A DNA stretch of 64,000 nucleotides from NCBI GenBank assembly GCA_003586115.2, contig QVOM02000023.1, positions 3,220,284 through 3,284,283 of the forward strand, in the 5' to 3' direction. This document shows, in pieces, positions 1 to 13,038 of the stretch. The position numbers were made by a program, and so were the translations under genes. Origin of the DNA: Salvator merianae. Its lineage: Eukaryota; Chordata; Lepidosauria; Squamata; Teiidae. A model generated the notes under the pieces. The model was not told the origin of the DNA. It saw only the letters and a program-made list of their open reading frames with translations, and ran no database searches. Within the stretch, counting starts at the first letter, position 1; each line of letters begins with the position of its first letter.

Positions 1-2612
<2,612 letters not shown>

Positions 2613-2789
2613 TTTCACTTTGCAAAAAAAAAAAAAAGAGAGAGAGAAAGCGAGAGAGCGACGTCAGAGAGGGAGGGGGGCAGTTTAAAGGGGCAGGATC
2701 CTTTCCAGATTTTGCAGGGTTTCTAAAGGCTGCCAGTTCAATGCGTGCATGCACACATCCAGACCAGCGGGCGTGGCTCCTTGTTGGGA

Positions 2790-3690
2790 GAAGGATCCCC
2801 TGCAACCTTTTCTGTGGTGGGCCCCCAGGCTCTGGAACAACCTCCCTCTGCCCCTTCTCAAGGGTTCTCTACAAGTTGGATGAATCCAGCTATTTCTGCT
2901 GCTTCTGAACGAAAACCCCCTGCCCTCCTGCATCGCTCCGGTCTCACTCCGCCTGTCACCCCAGAACCAGAGAATTTAAGCGCCCCGAAGAAGAGCGCGC
3001 GGCTTCTTAAAGGCGCAGCGTCCAATTTTTCCTCCCCTGCCTGCTATGTTTGCCCAGTGCCCGATTTGCAGATTAGGCTATTTTTTTTTGACAGTTCTCA
3101 GGCTGGTGTGCTGCTCTTCCAAGGCCCAGAGAAGCCAGTTTAGATCCATGCAACCTCTGGGGGAAGCTTTGGCTCTCCAGAAGTTTTGAAGCCCACAATT
3201 CAGGGCGATGGCAGCCCCCTGTCCCACCTGGGCAAAAGGCATCCTGTCTCTTCTTATGGGTTCCCCGGGTACAGTGCATGTTATGTGCCTTACCAGATTG
3301 CTGCCCAGTTTTAATCCTCATGTTCTCATTTCTCACTTAGGGCTGTCTTTCTCTGATGTAAAAGTACAATCTGAAACAAATATAAATTATCTATCCACCC
3401 ACACGAATGGGATAGGGCCTTTTCAGTGGTAGCCCCCTGGACAATGGCATAGTCCCTCTAATAAGGTGTGCCAGGCACCTTCACTTTATACGTTCAGGAC
3501 GTTAGTGACAGGGCACCTATTTACCCTGGCCTTTGGCTGAAGAAACAGCTTTTCCCACTTTCAGCCCCTGTTATTGTATTTAGGGTGCTTATTTCATATT
3601 TTGTTTTTATTGCTATAACCTGCACTGAGACCTTTGGGTGTAGGGTGGGATAAAAATGCAAATAAGTAAACAAATAAACAGGCAAATATA
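2790..3690 (+). repeat. L2-like LINE fragments between PTGES2 and BBLN
   Basis: Two plus-strand pieces are recognisable. About 2800-2890 has ggctctggaacaacctccct. About 3405-3690 has gggatagggccttttcagtg and ends with tgtagggtgggataaaaatgcaaataag. Both match the L2-like 3' region common in this window. The sequence between them shows nothing recognisable. Confidence 0.5.
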
Positions 3691-4325
3691 TGTGTACATG
3701 AAAACATTATTCATAAGTAAAGAATCATTGGAAGTTGAGCAGATCACTACGGTTACTGATTTTATATAACATACAAAAGATGCCAGATAGTGGGATTTTT
3801 CTTCTTACAATTGGAGTCCTACCTAACTAAAGGAAAACAACTCAAAATAGAGGTTTCTGCCTAGATATAATATCTGTTTTCTGTCACCAGTACTGCATTA
3901 TTCCTTCAAATAGCCTAATACTTGATTGCTTGCATCTTTTCACATTATTATTTTTGCTGTGATTATTATTTCCAGGTTTTTATTTCGTTTCCATGGAAAT
4001 TTTCTTCCTAGACCTTTTAAATCCTGTTTACCATTTCTCCATAATGCACACATTCCCTCGCTGCTCTCCTTAATTATAATTATAGTTCCTTGGAGCTTTG
4101 CCATGTGCACATTTCGCCCATACTTTTGATCTAATTCACTTCCTACCAGCACGCACTTTCTCCTTAATTCTTATTGTTCACTCGCATAAGCCTTTTCCTA
4201 TTTATAGCGCTTCCTTTCTTTGCTATTTTTGCATTTCTTGCCACTCGTGGGCCATTTTCCATACCCACAGCTCTCCCTTATTTTCTGGGTGTGTGTGAAA
4301 CCCTTCTTTAAACAACTCTGCCTAA

Positions 4326-4531
4326 CTGTGTCCACATCTAAGTTTTAATCCGCCTTCAGTCCAACTTCAGAGTGAGAAAAGGGGCTGGTCATTTGCTTTC
4401 CACGTTATCTAACCCAAAGGTGAATTTTCTCAGTTAGATAACGCCCAAAGTAAAAGCTTGTCACTTTGCCGATGTGAACTCTCACTCTGAAAGTGAACTG
4501 AAGCCGGATTACAACATAGGTGTGAACACTG
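4326..4531. mobile_element. MITE-like hairpin element (about 206 bp), possibly hAT-type
   Basis: The left end (ctgtgtccacatctaag...taatccgccttcagt) is the imperfect inverted repeat of the right end (...actgaagccggattacaacataggtgtgaacactg). Arms run about 50 bp, from 4326 to about 4378 and from about 4480 to 4531. A second nested inverted repeat (gttatctaac / gttagataac) lies inside. Flanks tgcctaac and tgcccaaa could be a decayed 8-bp target duplication, as in hAT elements. No coding capacity. It lies 300 bp upstream of the BBLN start codon. Confidence 0.6.
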
Positions 4532-4559
4532 CCCAAATTTGCCTTTGTCCTTTCTTCCT

Positions 4560-4824
4560 TGGACGCATACTCTGCCCGTCTTCTCCCTGATTCCCCGCAG
4601 TCGGATTCCTCCCTATCTGTAAATTCGGATTATTTTATTTCCCGTGCCAGCTCTCCGCCCCGCGACGCTTACACTCTGCAGCGTCCGCACACCGAGTGTT
4701 TCTGCTTCATCCGGGGAAGGAAGGAAGGGGAAGGGGGGAGGAGGAGGGGGCGTGGCTTCGTCTCAATGCAACTTAGCCGGGTCAGGCGGATCGGCTTCCC
4801 GTTTCTTCCCCAGATGAGCTTAGC
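4560..4824 (+). promoter_or_regulatory. BBLN: BBLN promoter and 5' leader, GC-rich
   Basis: A change from AT-rich to GC-rich sequence with CpGs (ccccgcgacgc, cgtccgcacaccg) and a G-rich purine block (4712-4752) marks the promoter. No TATA box is evident. An out-of-frame ATG at 4814 lies 11 bases before the BBLN start. Confidence 0.5.
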
Positions 4825-4858
4825 ATGGCGGGGGGGCCCAACGGAGAGCAGCCCCTGA
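4814..4858 (+). promoter_or_regulatory. Upstream ORF overlapping the BBLN start
   Basis: An ATG at 4814 opens a 14-codon frame (MSLAWRGGPTESSP, stop 4856-4858) that overlaps the BBLN start at 4825 in another frame. Its context is weak (C at -3, A at +4), whereas the BBLN ATG has A at -3 and G at +4, so leaky scanning is expected. It counts only if transcription starts upstream of 4814. A cttccccag directly before the ATG also resembles a splice acceptor. Confidence 0.4.
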
Positions 4859-4924
4859 CCCTGGGGATGGGGAGGGGTGACGAGGAGGAGGATGGAGCGG
4901 GCGAGGGCGGCTTCGGGGACGCAG
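4825..4924 (+). CDS. BBLN: BBLN coding exon 1
   Basis: This exon has 33 codons plus one base and encodes an acidic, glycine-rich N terminus (MAGGPNGEQP.., then GDEEEDGAGEGGFGDA). It ends at GACGCAG before the donor gtaagacc. Confidence 0.93.
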
Positions 4925-6834
4925 GTAAGACCTTGAGCAGCTCTCCAAGGACGCCAGCCGAAGCCCGGGAGCCACCGAGCTCGTGGCTTCGCTGGAGCAG
5001 ATATCTTCCTCTTCCTCCAAGGCTTTTGCGCCCTGTAGGTTTAGAATAGGCAATGCTAACCACGGCCAAGGTGGACCCCGTCTTGGGGGGGGGGGCGGTT
5101 GACATTCTGAAGGCTGAGATGCTCAGGCTACCTGGCTGCAGGAGGGGGGGTATAGCAAGGATGCAGTGAGCCCCTGGGAGGGAAAGAGAGAATGCAGGCC
5201 CAGCCCAAGAGCATGCGGAAAGTGCAGGAATAAGGAACAAGATCAGCAGCCAGCCAACCCAGTCAGAAGGGCTAAGGTGGTTATTGGTGAAAAAAGCCCA
5301 GGGGTGATTGTGCTTCTGCTGCCGGAAATTTTTGAGTCAGTCTACATCTGGAAAGCCAGCCTGACCCCATCTCTTCAACACCCTCCCAGGAATTTCACGT
5401 TTCTCCTGGAGACTTTAAACAAAGTAAAAGCGCCGTCCAGTTATGCTCGATTCCGCGGTTCCTGCAGGGAAGAGCCATGCAGATTTCTTGGCAACAGGAC
5501 AAAAAACAGCTTGCCGCTGCTATCTTGTATTTTTAGACCTCCAGTCTACTCTATGTCTCTTGGATTTCAGGGTGGCCCCTCATCCATTACTTTTGATGGC
5601 GTCCCTCATTTTTACTAATAAAAAGCATCAGCAAAGAGAACCTCCCTGGGATTTTTCAGGCCTCCTGCAGAAACCCCCAGATCCTAATTTGAATACTGGA
5701 ATGCAAACCTCATAAATACTGAAGGATCACTGTAAGTTAAGGATGCACGTGGTTTGGGTCATCTGTGAAAGAGCAAGATGCCATCAAGTCCCCCATTGCA
5801 GCAAACCACTTTGTGCCAGGGCTGGGCAGTTTGGGTGCTTGTGGAACTAGAAACCAGCGGAGGTGTGCAAAACACTGTTTTGAATGTTTTGTCAAGTGCT
5901 GTTGCTCAGCTCTGCTGTCCAGGCTGTGAGAAGGCCAGAAGGGGCATCAAAGGAGCAGGTGAACCAAGTTGGGTGCTCATCTTGTCCCCAGGTTTGTTGT
6001 TCCACCTAGCAAACTCTGCCCTCTGTGTGAAGGGGCAACACAGTTTCTAATGTTGTATGAAGCATTCGAAACACCATTTTTCACAATTGTAGTGCATACT
6101 AAATGCTAAGCCCCCTATCTGCCAACCCCTAGTGTGAAGCAGGAAATAATCATGCTTTGGCCTTTACCCAAACCCCTGGTTTGGCACACTGTCAAACCCT
6201 CCTGATCTGGGTTCAGTCAGCTGGTAGCAGAATCAAAGCAGCATTTTTCTGCAGTCTGTAAATCTACACAGGTTTAGACAAAGTCATTTTTCACCCTTTT
6301 TTCTTCTCCTTTTCATGTTTTTATTGATTGTTTTTTGTCACCTCGAATTGTTATAAAGTAGGTGAACTATAAGCTCACAAATATTTTACTTATTTATTTA
6401 TTTAGTTGTATTTTTGTCCCACCCTATACCCAAAGGTCTCAGGGCAGGTTACAACAATAAAAACAAATTTAACAAAACAAAACAAAATAAAATAAAAATA
6501 AAACTTGTGACGGGGTGACTGCTCTCTATGCTAGGCCAACTTTTTTTTATTTTGAAAATTGTCTTTTGTATATCTACCACATACTTGTTGTTGTTGTTGT
6601 TATTATTAAAGTTTTGCTTCCCCTCCATTAGAATACACCGCTATCAATTCCATGCTGGACCAGATCAACTCCTGCTTGGATCACCTGGAGGAAAAAAATG
6701 ACCACTTGCACGCCCAGCTCAAGGAACTGCTCGAATCGAACCGTCAGACCCGCCTGGAGTTTCAGCAGCGACTAAGCGAGGGCGGAAATGAGGAGGAAGA
6801 ACCCGGTTTGCAGTCACCTGAACGCGACACCTAA
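4825..6834 (+). CDS. BBLN: Bublin coiled-coil protein, complete
   Basis: BBLN (human C9orf16) is a small conserved coiled-coil protein; its worm relative BBLN-1 works with intermediate filaments at the intestinal lumen. Coding exons 4825-4924 and 6632-6834 join through a phase-1 codon to give 100 residues, against 83 in human. Residues 1-33 are Gly/Glu-rich and variable. Residues 35-77 (EYTAINSMLDQINSCLDHLEEKNDHLHAQLKELL onward, in two blocks) form the near-invariant coiled coil. The tail is acidic and variable. The donor gtaaga follows GACGCAG and the acceptor is cctccattag. The start ATG at 4825 has a strong context and its frame begins like human MSGPNG. The gene is divergent from PTGES2 and convergent with CIZ1. 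Confidence 0.97.
4925..6631. other. BBLN intron
   Basis: The intron is 1.7 kb. About 6390-6500 holds a minus-strand L2-like tail (cccaaaggtctcagggcagg) followed by an A-rich run (aacaaaacaaaataaaat). A short (GTT)n run is at 6588-6600. The rest, 4925-6380, shows no repeat or gene that I recognise. Confidence 0.55.
6632..6834 (+). CDS. BBLN: BBLN coding exon 2 (coiled coil)
   Basis: The exon begins AATACACC after the acceptor cccctccattag and ends with the stop TAA at 6832-6834. It encodes YTAINSMLDQINSCLDHLEE and the following heptad-patterned helix, matching human BBLN nearly residue for residue. It ends with the variable acidic tail GGNEEEEPGLQSPERDT. Confidence 0.97.
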
Positions 6835-7385
6835 CGCTCACCTGCTCTCAGCTCCCAAGAGGCAGATATAAATGCTGCGTGGTTTTCCTTTCAGTGGGAC
6901 CCTCCTGCCTCATTGGTTTAATGTTGAACGTTTGAGTAGGAACAGCGTGCATGTGATTGGTGGGTGTGCTTAAAACCACTCGCTTTCCACTGTCTTCCAG
7001 GCTTTTGAATGTAGAAACAAGAATTCTCCTTTTAACTGCATTCCTGGATCAACTCTTCATCTTCCACTCCCAGCATTCTGTGCCGGCTGCAGTGGAATGC
7101 TGGGAGTGGAAAACATTGGCTGCCATTTTTCTAGGACTGGAGAACCACAGGTGTAGCTTGGGAGCTGAGGCAGGGCCTGAAAATTATACTGATCTAGAAT
7201 GATTCAGATTTTTCCACCGTGCTTTGCTGGGTCACGATTGTGCTGAATCACATCCTTTTTGTGAATGAACTTGTCATGGGAAGAATTGCGGGCGCTCTTT
7301 AAGGAGGAAAGCAAAACCTACCACTTCCCAAGGTGCTAGTCCCTTTTGATGTTGAACCCTCCCTACACACCCATCCAAATAAGAA

Positions 7386-7398
7386 AATAAATAATAAA
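7386..7398 (+). promoter_or_regulatory. BBLN: Candidate BBLN polyadenylation signals
   Basis: Two AATAAA hexamers, 7386-7391 and 7393-7398, lie about 550 bases after the BBLN stop. They are the first canonical hexamers on this strand that I noticed after the stop. AT-rich DNA makes chance occurrence possible. Confidence 0.45.
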
Positions 7399-7589
7399 TT
7401 ATTGAAACCACTTCAGGATCCAAGAGTGATGGTATTATCATCATCATCCCAGATGCATCATTCCCAATGGTACTTTTGACCTCTTAGATTCTGTTTTCTT
7501 CACGAATAGATCCCCAGATAGGGATGTTGGGCTTCTGATCTGTCTCAAGTACTTCTACTGCATTTTCAGAGAAAGCTCATAGGGAATTT

Positions 7590-7665
7590 GTAGAATCACA
7601 GAACTGTGGGGTTGGAAGGGACCATCAAGGGTCATCTAGTCCAGCCATTTGAGAGAGAAGAGCCT
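7590..7665 (-). repeat. CR1 LINE 3' end fragment
   Basis: The text agaatcacagaactgtgggg and ttggaagggaccatcaaggg is the reverse complement of the classic CR1 3' terminus found across birds and reptiles. Confidence 0.8.
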
Positions 7666-8674
7666 GTTAGCATACAATGATTACATGTAGTTACCCATCT
7701 AAAGCCTGATCCAGGCTAATGCTACTCAGTAAGCGGAGGATTACATGCACGTACCTGCAGAACGATTATCTGTAGAACAAAAATTTAGATTGAAATTTGG
7801 TTTTTAAAAATAAGTTTGAACTGTGGGTTTGCCCTGTGACTCCTATCTTGCTCAATGCAAGATACATCCAATTATTTTTAAAAAGCCATTTTGTTTCAGG
7901 TATGTCTATTCTCTCTTCTTGAAAGAACGTACTTTCTAAAAAGAGCGACGTGATTCCTGAATGTTGATGCCACAGTGTGAAAGGTGATCGCTAAATCCTC
8001 TGTGATACTGCTCAGACATCTCCGTTCTCTTGCTGGAAAAACCCCCTCTGATGGAGAACTGCTTTTGCTGTTTGGTATATTCACCACTCCCTCGAAGCAA
8101 GAAATACCCATCCTCTTATGTAACAGCATATCTGACAGTGGAAACGGATGCTACTTAGACCTAAATGCAGTCCAGATGATATTAATAGGAACGTCACAAG
8201 GCCAGAAAAAGTAAATTCTGCCTAGATTTTTTGTCTATCTACTATGCTGCCCTGTTAATGGTTAAGGAAGGAAAACATCACTTTACACTCCACGTCTACC
8301 CACATTTCTGTGAAGCAATCACTGAAGCTGGCAATAGTTCAAAATCAGATGTAGCCCAGAAAATGTGACTGAACAATTCCCATCAGCCCCTTGGCTAGCG
8401 GCAAGGATTGATGGGTATTGCAGTTCGAAATCCCATTAGTAGAACCTCCTATAACTGGTACACCACAAATCAGTCTGATGGCTTTTGAGACTAATGCATA
8501 CAGACATGTGGACGATCACCCGGTGCCTTTTTATCTCTTTGCTCATCACTTTTTGCAGTATTTGGTGGAGATAGTCTTTGATACAGCTGCAGGGTGAATG
8601 TGTGAAACAAGTCTGGGCTAATTTTGGATCTTCAGATGCAGAACTGCAACTAACTTCCTTGCCAGACTCGTAAG

Positions 8675-9115
8675 AATGTAAGAGAAGCCCTGCTGGATCA
8701 GGCCACAGCACATCTAGGCTAGCATCCCATCTCACACACTGGCCCACCAATGGCTTCTGGGCATCTCAAGCAGAAGACGAAAGCAAAACCTTCACCTGCT
8801 CTCCACTCCCTGCAAATGGCCTTTAGAGGCATCCTGCCTGTCTCTCTAACCTGGAGACGGTACTCAGGCATCCATTCTAGTAGCCACTGATACACCTGAC
8901 CTCCATGAATCTGTCCAGTCCTTTCTTGAAGCTGACTGCTGTCACCGCCTCTTCCGGCAATAAATTCCATAGACTGATGACCCTCTGGGCTGAAAAATTC
9001 TTTCCCCCTGTCGGTCCTAACTCTCCTGCCTATCAGCTTCATAGAGTCCCCCCCCTCCCCCCCCCGGTCCTAGGGAAAATAATTTTCCTCTGTCCACCTT
9101 TTCCGTACCGTGCAT
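8675..9115 (-). repeat. CR1 LINE 3' part (ORF2 end plus tail)
   Basis: Reverse-complement reading gives the CR1 ORF2 end (..KLIGRRVRTDRGKEFFSPEGHQSMEF..) followed by the tail with gatgcccagaagccattggt and cctgatccagcagggcttct. It is the 3'-truncated type seen many times in this window. It sits just beyond the CIZ1 3' end. Confidence 0.85.
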
Positions 9116-9174
9116 GATTTTACAAACTTCAATCAAACACAAGGCACCCACAGCCCTTTTTTTCTCATTCCTCT

Positions 9175-9180
9175 TTTAAT
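9175..9180 (-). promoter_or_regulatory. CIZ1: Candidate CIZ1 polyadenylation signal
   Basis: Minus-strand ATTAAA lies about 165 bases after the CIZ1 stop codon at 9344, in a T-rich (plus) context. This would give a short 3' UTR ending before the CR1 element. Confidence 0.45.
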
Positions 9181-9343
9181 TTTATAGCTCCCCTTCCCTT
9201 AAGGACAAGAACTGCAGTAAAACTATACGTAGCATTGCTTTCTCTAGATAGTCTCAGACCAAGAAACGGGTTCAGGAGAAGGGACTCTTCTGGGAAAAGC
9301 TACGCTAAAAAGAGACAGCCGCCCCCCCCCAACACCTTCTGCC

Positions 9344-9835
9344 TCATCTGGCCTTGCGTCGAGCGGAACGCCGCTGACCCATGAAGGTTTCCCCTCTGGC
9401 CGGGCTGGGCAATTCGGTCGCCAGTTTCTGATCGGTCACTTGCGGGCTGGCTGCATCCGCCCAAGCCCCTCCAGCCACCTCATACTTCGTCCCAAGGGGG
9501 AACGCTTCCTGCTGGGGATACAGTCCTGGGCTGGGCCACAAGACGCCACCCCCGGGCCCAGCCAAAGGGGCCTTTTCCTCATCTTTGTCTTCGATGACCA
9601 CGGCTCTGCAGATATCGTCCGTCTCCGTGGGTCCCGCGTTGGTCCTCTGGACTGCAGAGACAAGGGTCTCCCTTAAGGGAATGGCTTCCTTCGCGGCTCC
9701 CTGGCCTCTCTCTGCCCTGTCACTTCTTTCCTCCATCCGAGCTGCCGGAGGTGAAGCTTGTGGCTCATCCAGCTGTGGGCACAAGGAGGTCTCTAGGAGG
9801 GCCGCTGCCACTTGCAGTTTTGCTGCTTTGTATCT
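9344..9835 (-). CDS. CIZ1: CIZ1 last coding exon (exon 15)
   Basis: The exon starts RYKAAKLQ after the acceptor tttcattttcag (human KYKAAKN) and ends with RRSARRKAR and TGA at 9346-9344. The 163-residue tail is longer than the human C-terminal exon product and is mostly unconserved Pro/Ala/Glu-rich sequence. The final Arg-rich stretch resembles human RRSTRLKT. Confidence 0.92.
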   Translation of the reverse strand, partial: RYKAAKLQVAAALLETSLCPQLDEPQASPPAARMEERSDRAERGQGAAKEAIPLRETLVSAVQRTNAGPTETDDICRAVVIEDKDEEKAPLAGPGGGVLWPSPGLYPQQEAFPLGTKYEVAGGAWADAASPQVTDQKLATELPSPARGETFMGQRRSARRKAR

Positions 9836-12800
9836 CTGAAAATGAAAGAGAGAGAAAGACCATCTGAGGTTATATGTAAGCAGAAACAACAACAACACGA
9901 ATGTCAAACCCTTGCCTACAAACCAATGCACACCAGGAGAGGAGTTTCTGTTTGTACTTGCCTGCAATGGCGCATTTAGCATGGAAGTACCCTCAGAAAT
10001 TAAAAAAGGGTGTGTGTGTGTGAGAGAGGGACTTCTTAGTGGTAGTCCCCAGATCACGGAACAGTTTGGTGAAGATGCACCTCTTTACCCGAGCCTTTAG
10101 TTCTATTGAGCCGTCTATGCTTCCTGCCTGGGCAGTGTAGTTTTAAATTTGATTTTTGATCTTAAGCTGTTTCCACTTTGTTCGGATTTAAATGATTAAA
10201 AACAAAAAAGAAAACCCACCCATCTACACCTTAACATTTCAGGACAGGATCCAGACCAGACCTGCGTGCAGAAAAAGGCTACCTTCCAAAACTGAGCATC
10301 CTCCAGCCCATCGCTTCCGGACATCACTTTTCCTCTAGTCCAGGCTCAGCCAAAATCCATTTCTGCAGATATTGCTGAAAGCACAAGAGGCCCCAACCAG
10401 GCTGCACGGTGGCAAGGAGTGATGGGACATGAAATTCGGCAACATCTGGAGGCCCAGAATTTGACCACCTCTGCTCTAGACCCCTGGAACCTTCAGCCGT
10501 GGCACTCATGGAAAGCTGATGTGGAAAGACAACCTTTCCTCCAGATATTGTACAGCTCACTGAATTTCCCTTAACCAGTTTCAATTTACTGATTCCCATT
10601 TAATGCTGCCGGCCTTCCCATATATGTATTTTCAAAAACATTGCAGCAGGGACATGTCCAGAAATTAAAAACCTTCTCGCAACCTCAAGGCACCAGGATC
10701 TTTATAAAATCTTCTCGAGGCTTAACAGGAGTAATTTCACGTAGGTTTGGCACCACACTGGCCAGGGCAGGTGATGGCGACCAGAAGCCCCGCCCTCTGC
10801 TGAAAGCAGGGGGAGGGGCTTCTGGCTGCACTCACCTGCACTGACTGCCACTGGGTTAACATCTGCTAAATTGCTGGCTTTCAGAGGTGGCTAAAAACAG
10901 GAACATTTCCAAGTGTGAAAGTGAGACCAAAGGCCCAGCATGCATCTAGGCTAACCAGGACCCAACAAAATGATTTGAGGTGAGAGTATGTGGCAGAAGA
11001 ACAGAAACCTATCCATGTGGTCCTACCTTAACATGGAATAAAAATGCCCAGGTCATCCAAAATTGGGAACCGGTGGGGGCCTTCAAACCTTCTGGCAAAT
11101 CCCCACATGGCCAGACTGCTTTATTTTTTAATAGTCAGCTTTTTGGGGAGGGGTCAGGGTAGCAAACATATTCCATCCCCTCCAGAAGCACAGACATCGT
11201 CAACTGGGCAACCTGCTACTTGGTTTGGGTTACAATCACTCCATAGTTAGTACAGTTACACTCACTGGGGTGTGTGTGTGTTATACCAGATGAGAATCCA
11301 AAATGGCTGCCCTGGTGGCAGAATGAAGGGAAATGGCGTCCAAGATGGCAGTACAGGCTAGGGTTGATGGCAGCCCAAATACTTGGAGAACATGAGGAAA
11401 GTGAGGCAGTTGCTATGACAGACCTTATAAGCCTTCTCGCTTCATATCAAATATGTCAAGCATGAGGGGAGGAAAAAACTCTTAACGTGCCTAGAGGAGG
11501 AATTCATTACCTGACTTTATTTCAGAAACAAACTCTCATAATAAACAGTTTTGACATCCAGTTAAAATTTGTGGGTTTAAGGGTAAAAGGGGTGAAGGAG
11601 CTCTCTCTGTATTCTTGACTTTATTTGAAGAAAAGGTGTTATACAAATGTAACATTCTTAAAAAAGGTATCTAAGACACCCAGAGAATTGTCTAAGCAAC
11701 CTGAAAGGAAGATTAAAGCCCCTCAAAAGGTGTCCAGTCTGACTTAGCCTGGCTTTTGATTGCAGTCATGAGGATAAATGGACTAACAACACAGAAGGGA
11801 AAAGTTCCAAGGAATAAGCTATTGATCTACCAGGGATGATCAATCCAAGTACACAAAGCACAGACCAAGTACAAAGGATGGGGTGAGGTAAGAAAATCAG
11901 AAATGAAACAAAGAAGCGCCATTGAAATGGGGGCCACGAGAAGAAGTCTCTGCCGGAAGATGGAGCAAGACAGCCAGATGACGAGAAGAAGCGAGGCAGA
12001 AGGGTCTAACCTGATAGTTCTCAAAATGCATCAGGGACTTGCAGTGGGCGAGCTGAGCAGCGGAATCACTGTGGCAGAATTTGCGACAGAGCTTGCAGAG
12101 AAATCCCGCCACGGGGACCAGAAAATCCGGGCCTGTGAAATGACGGAGGGGAAGGGAAGGTCACAGATTACATTGACATGGAACCAAACTAAGAATAGGG
12201 TTGCTTTTGGTGGCATTGTGGGGAAACGGGGGGGGGGGGGGCTCAAAAGCTGAAAGTAAAGAAACGTTAAATTTAAAAATATTGCATTGTCCACAGAACG
12301 TGGGGCAGGGGGTAGTATTTATGGAATCCCTTTGGAAGGACAGTTCTGGTTGATTTTATTTTAATTTTTCTACACTGGAGGTGACTTCCTCTGCCATCCA
12401 GTGACTGGAACAAAAAAGAGAAATAAAGGCACAAAGTGAACAGATGCATCTATGTTTATGTCTTTGAAAAGGAGGAGCCAACAGGAAGCTATGGGGGAAT
12501 TCTTTGGGCAACGCTTTGAGGTTATATTTTAATGGGAAGCGATATATAAATATTTAAAATTAATTAAATAATATGCCATCTAATGGAAATGGAAGCCAAA
12601 TGTAGCAGAAGGTCTCTGCAAAAAAAAATACACACACGTGCACGTACACAGAGAATATAGAAGGCATGAATTAATGTCTTCTCTCCTTCCAGAAAGAGAA
12701 GAGGGTGGCATGGACAACGGAGAAATGGAGATGGCGGAGAGCTCGGATGGAAATTGCAACCAGTTGCTTCGGTCACTTGCCACTATGCCTTGTAAGATTA

Positions 12801-13003
12801 TTCCATTCCAGCTTTTTTTAAAAAAACAACAACAACAACTGGGAGTCAGGGAGAAAAGGAAATGCAAAACTGCATTTCCACAGCAGTAGCACAATAAAAG
12901 GGGCTTCCTATCAAATAGTCCAAGTGCAAGGAGAAAAAAAAACTCTGCACATGCCTAGAGGGGGAATTCATCTGTCTCTCACATTCCCTCCCCCCCCCTC
13001 ACC

Positions 13004-13038
<35 letters not shown>

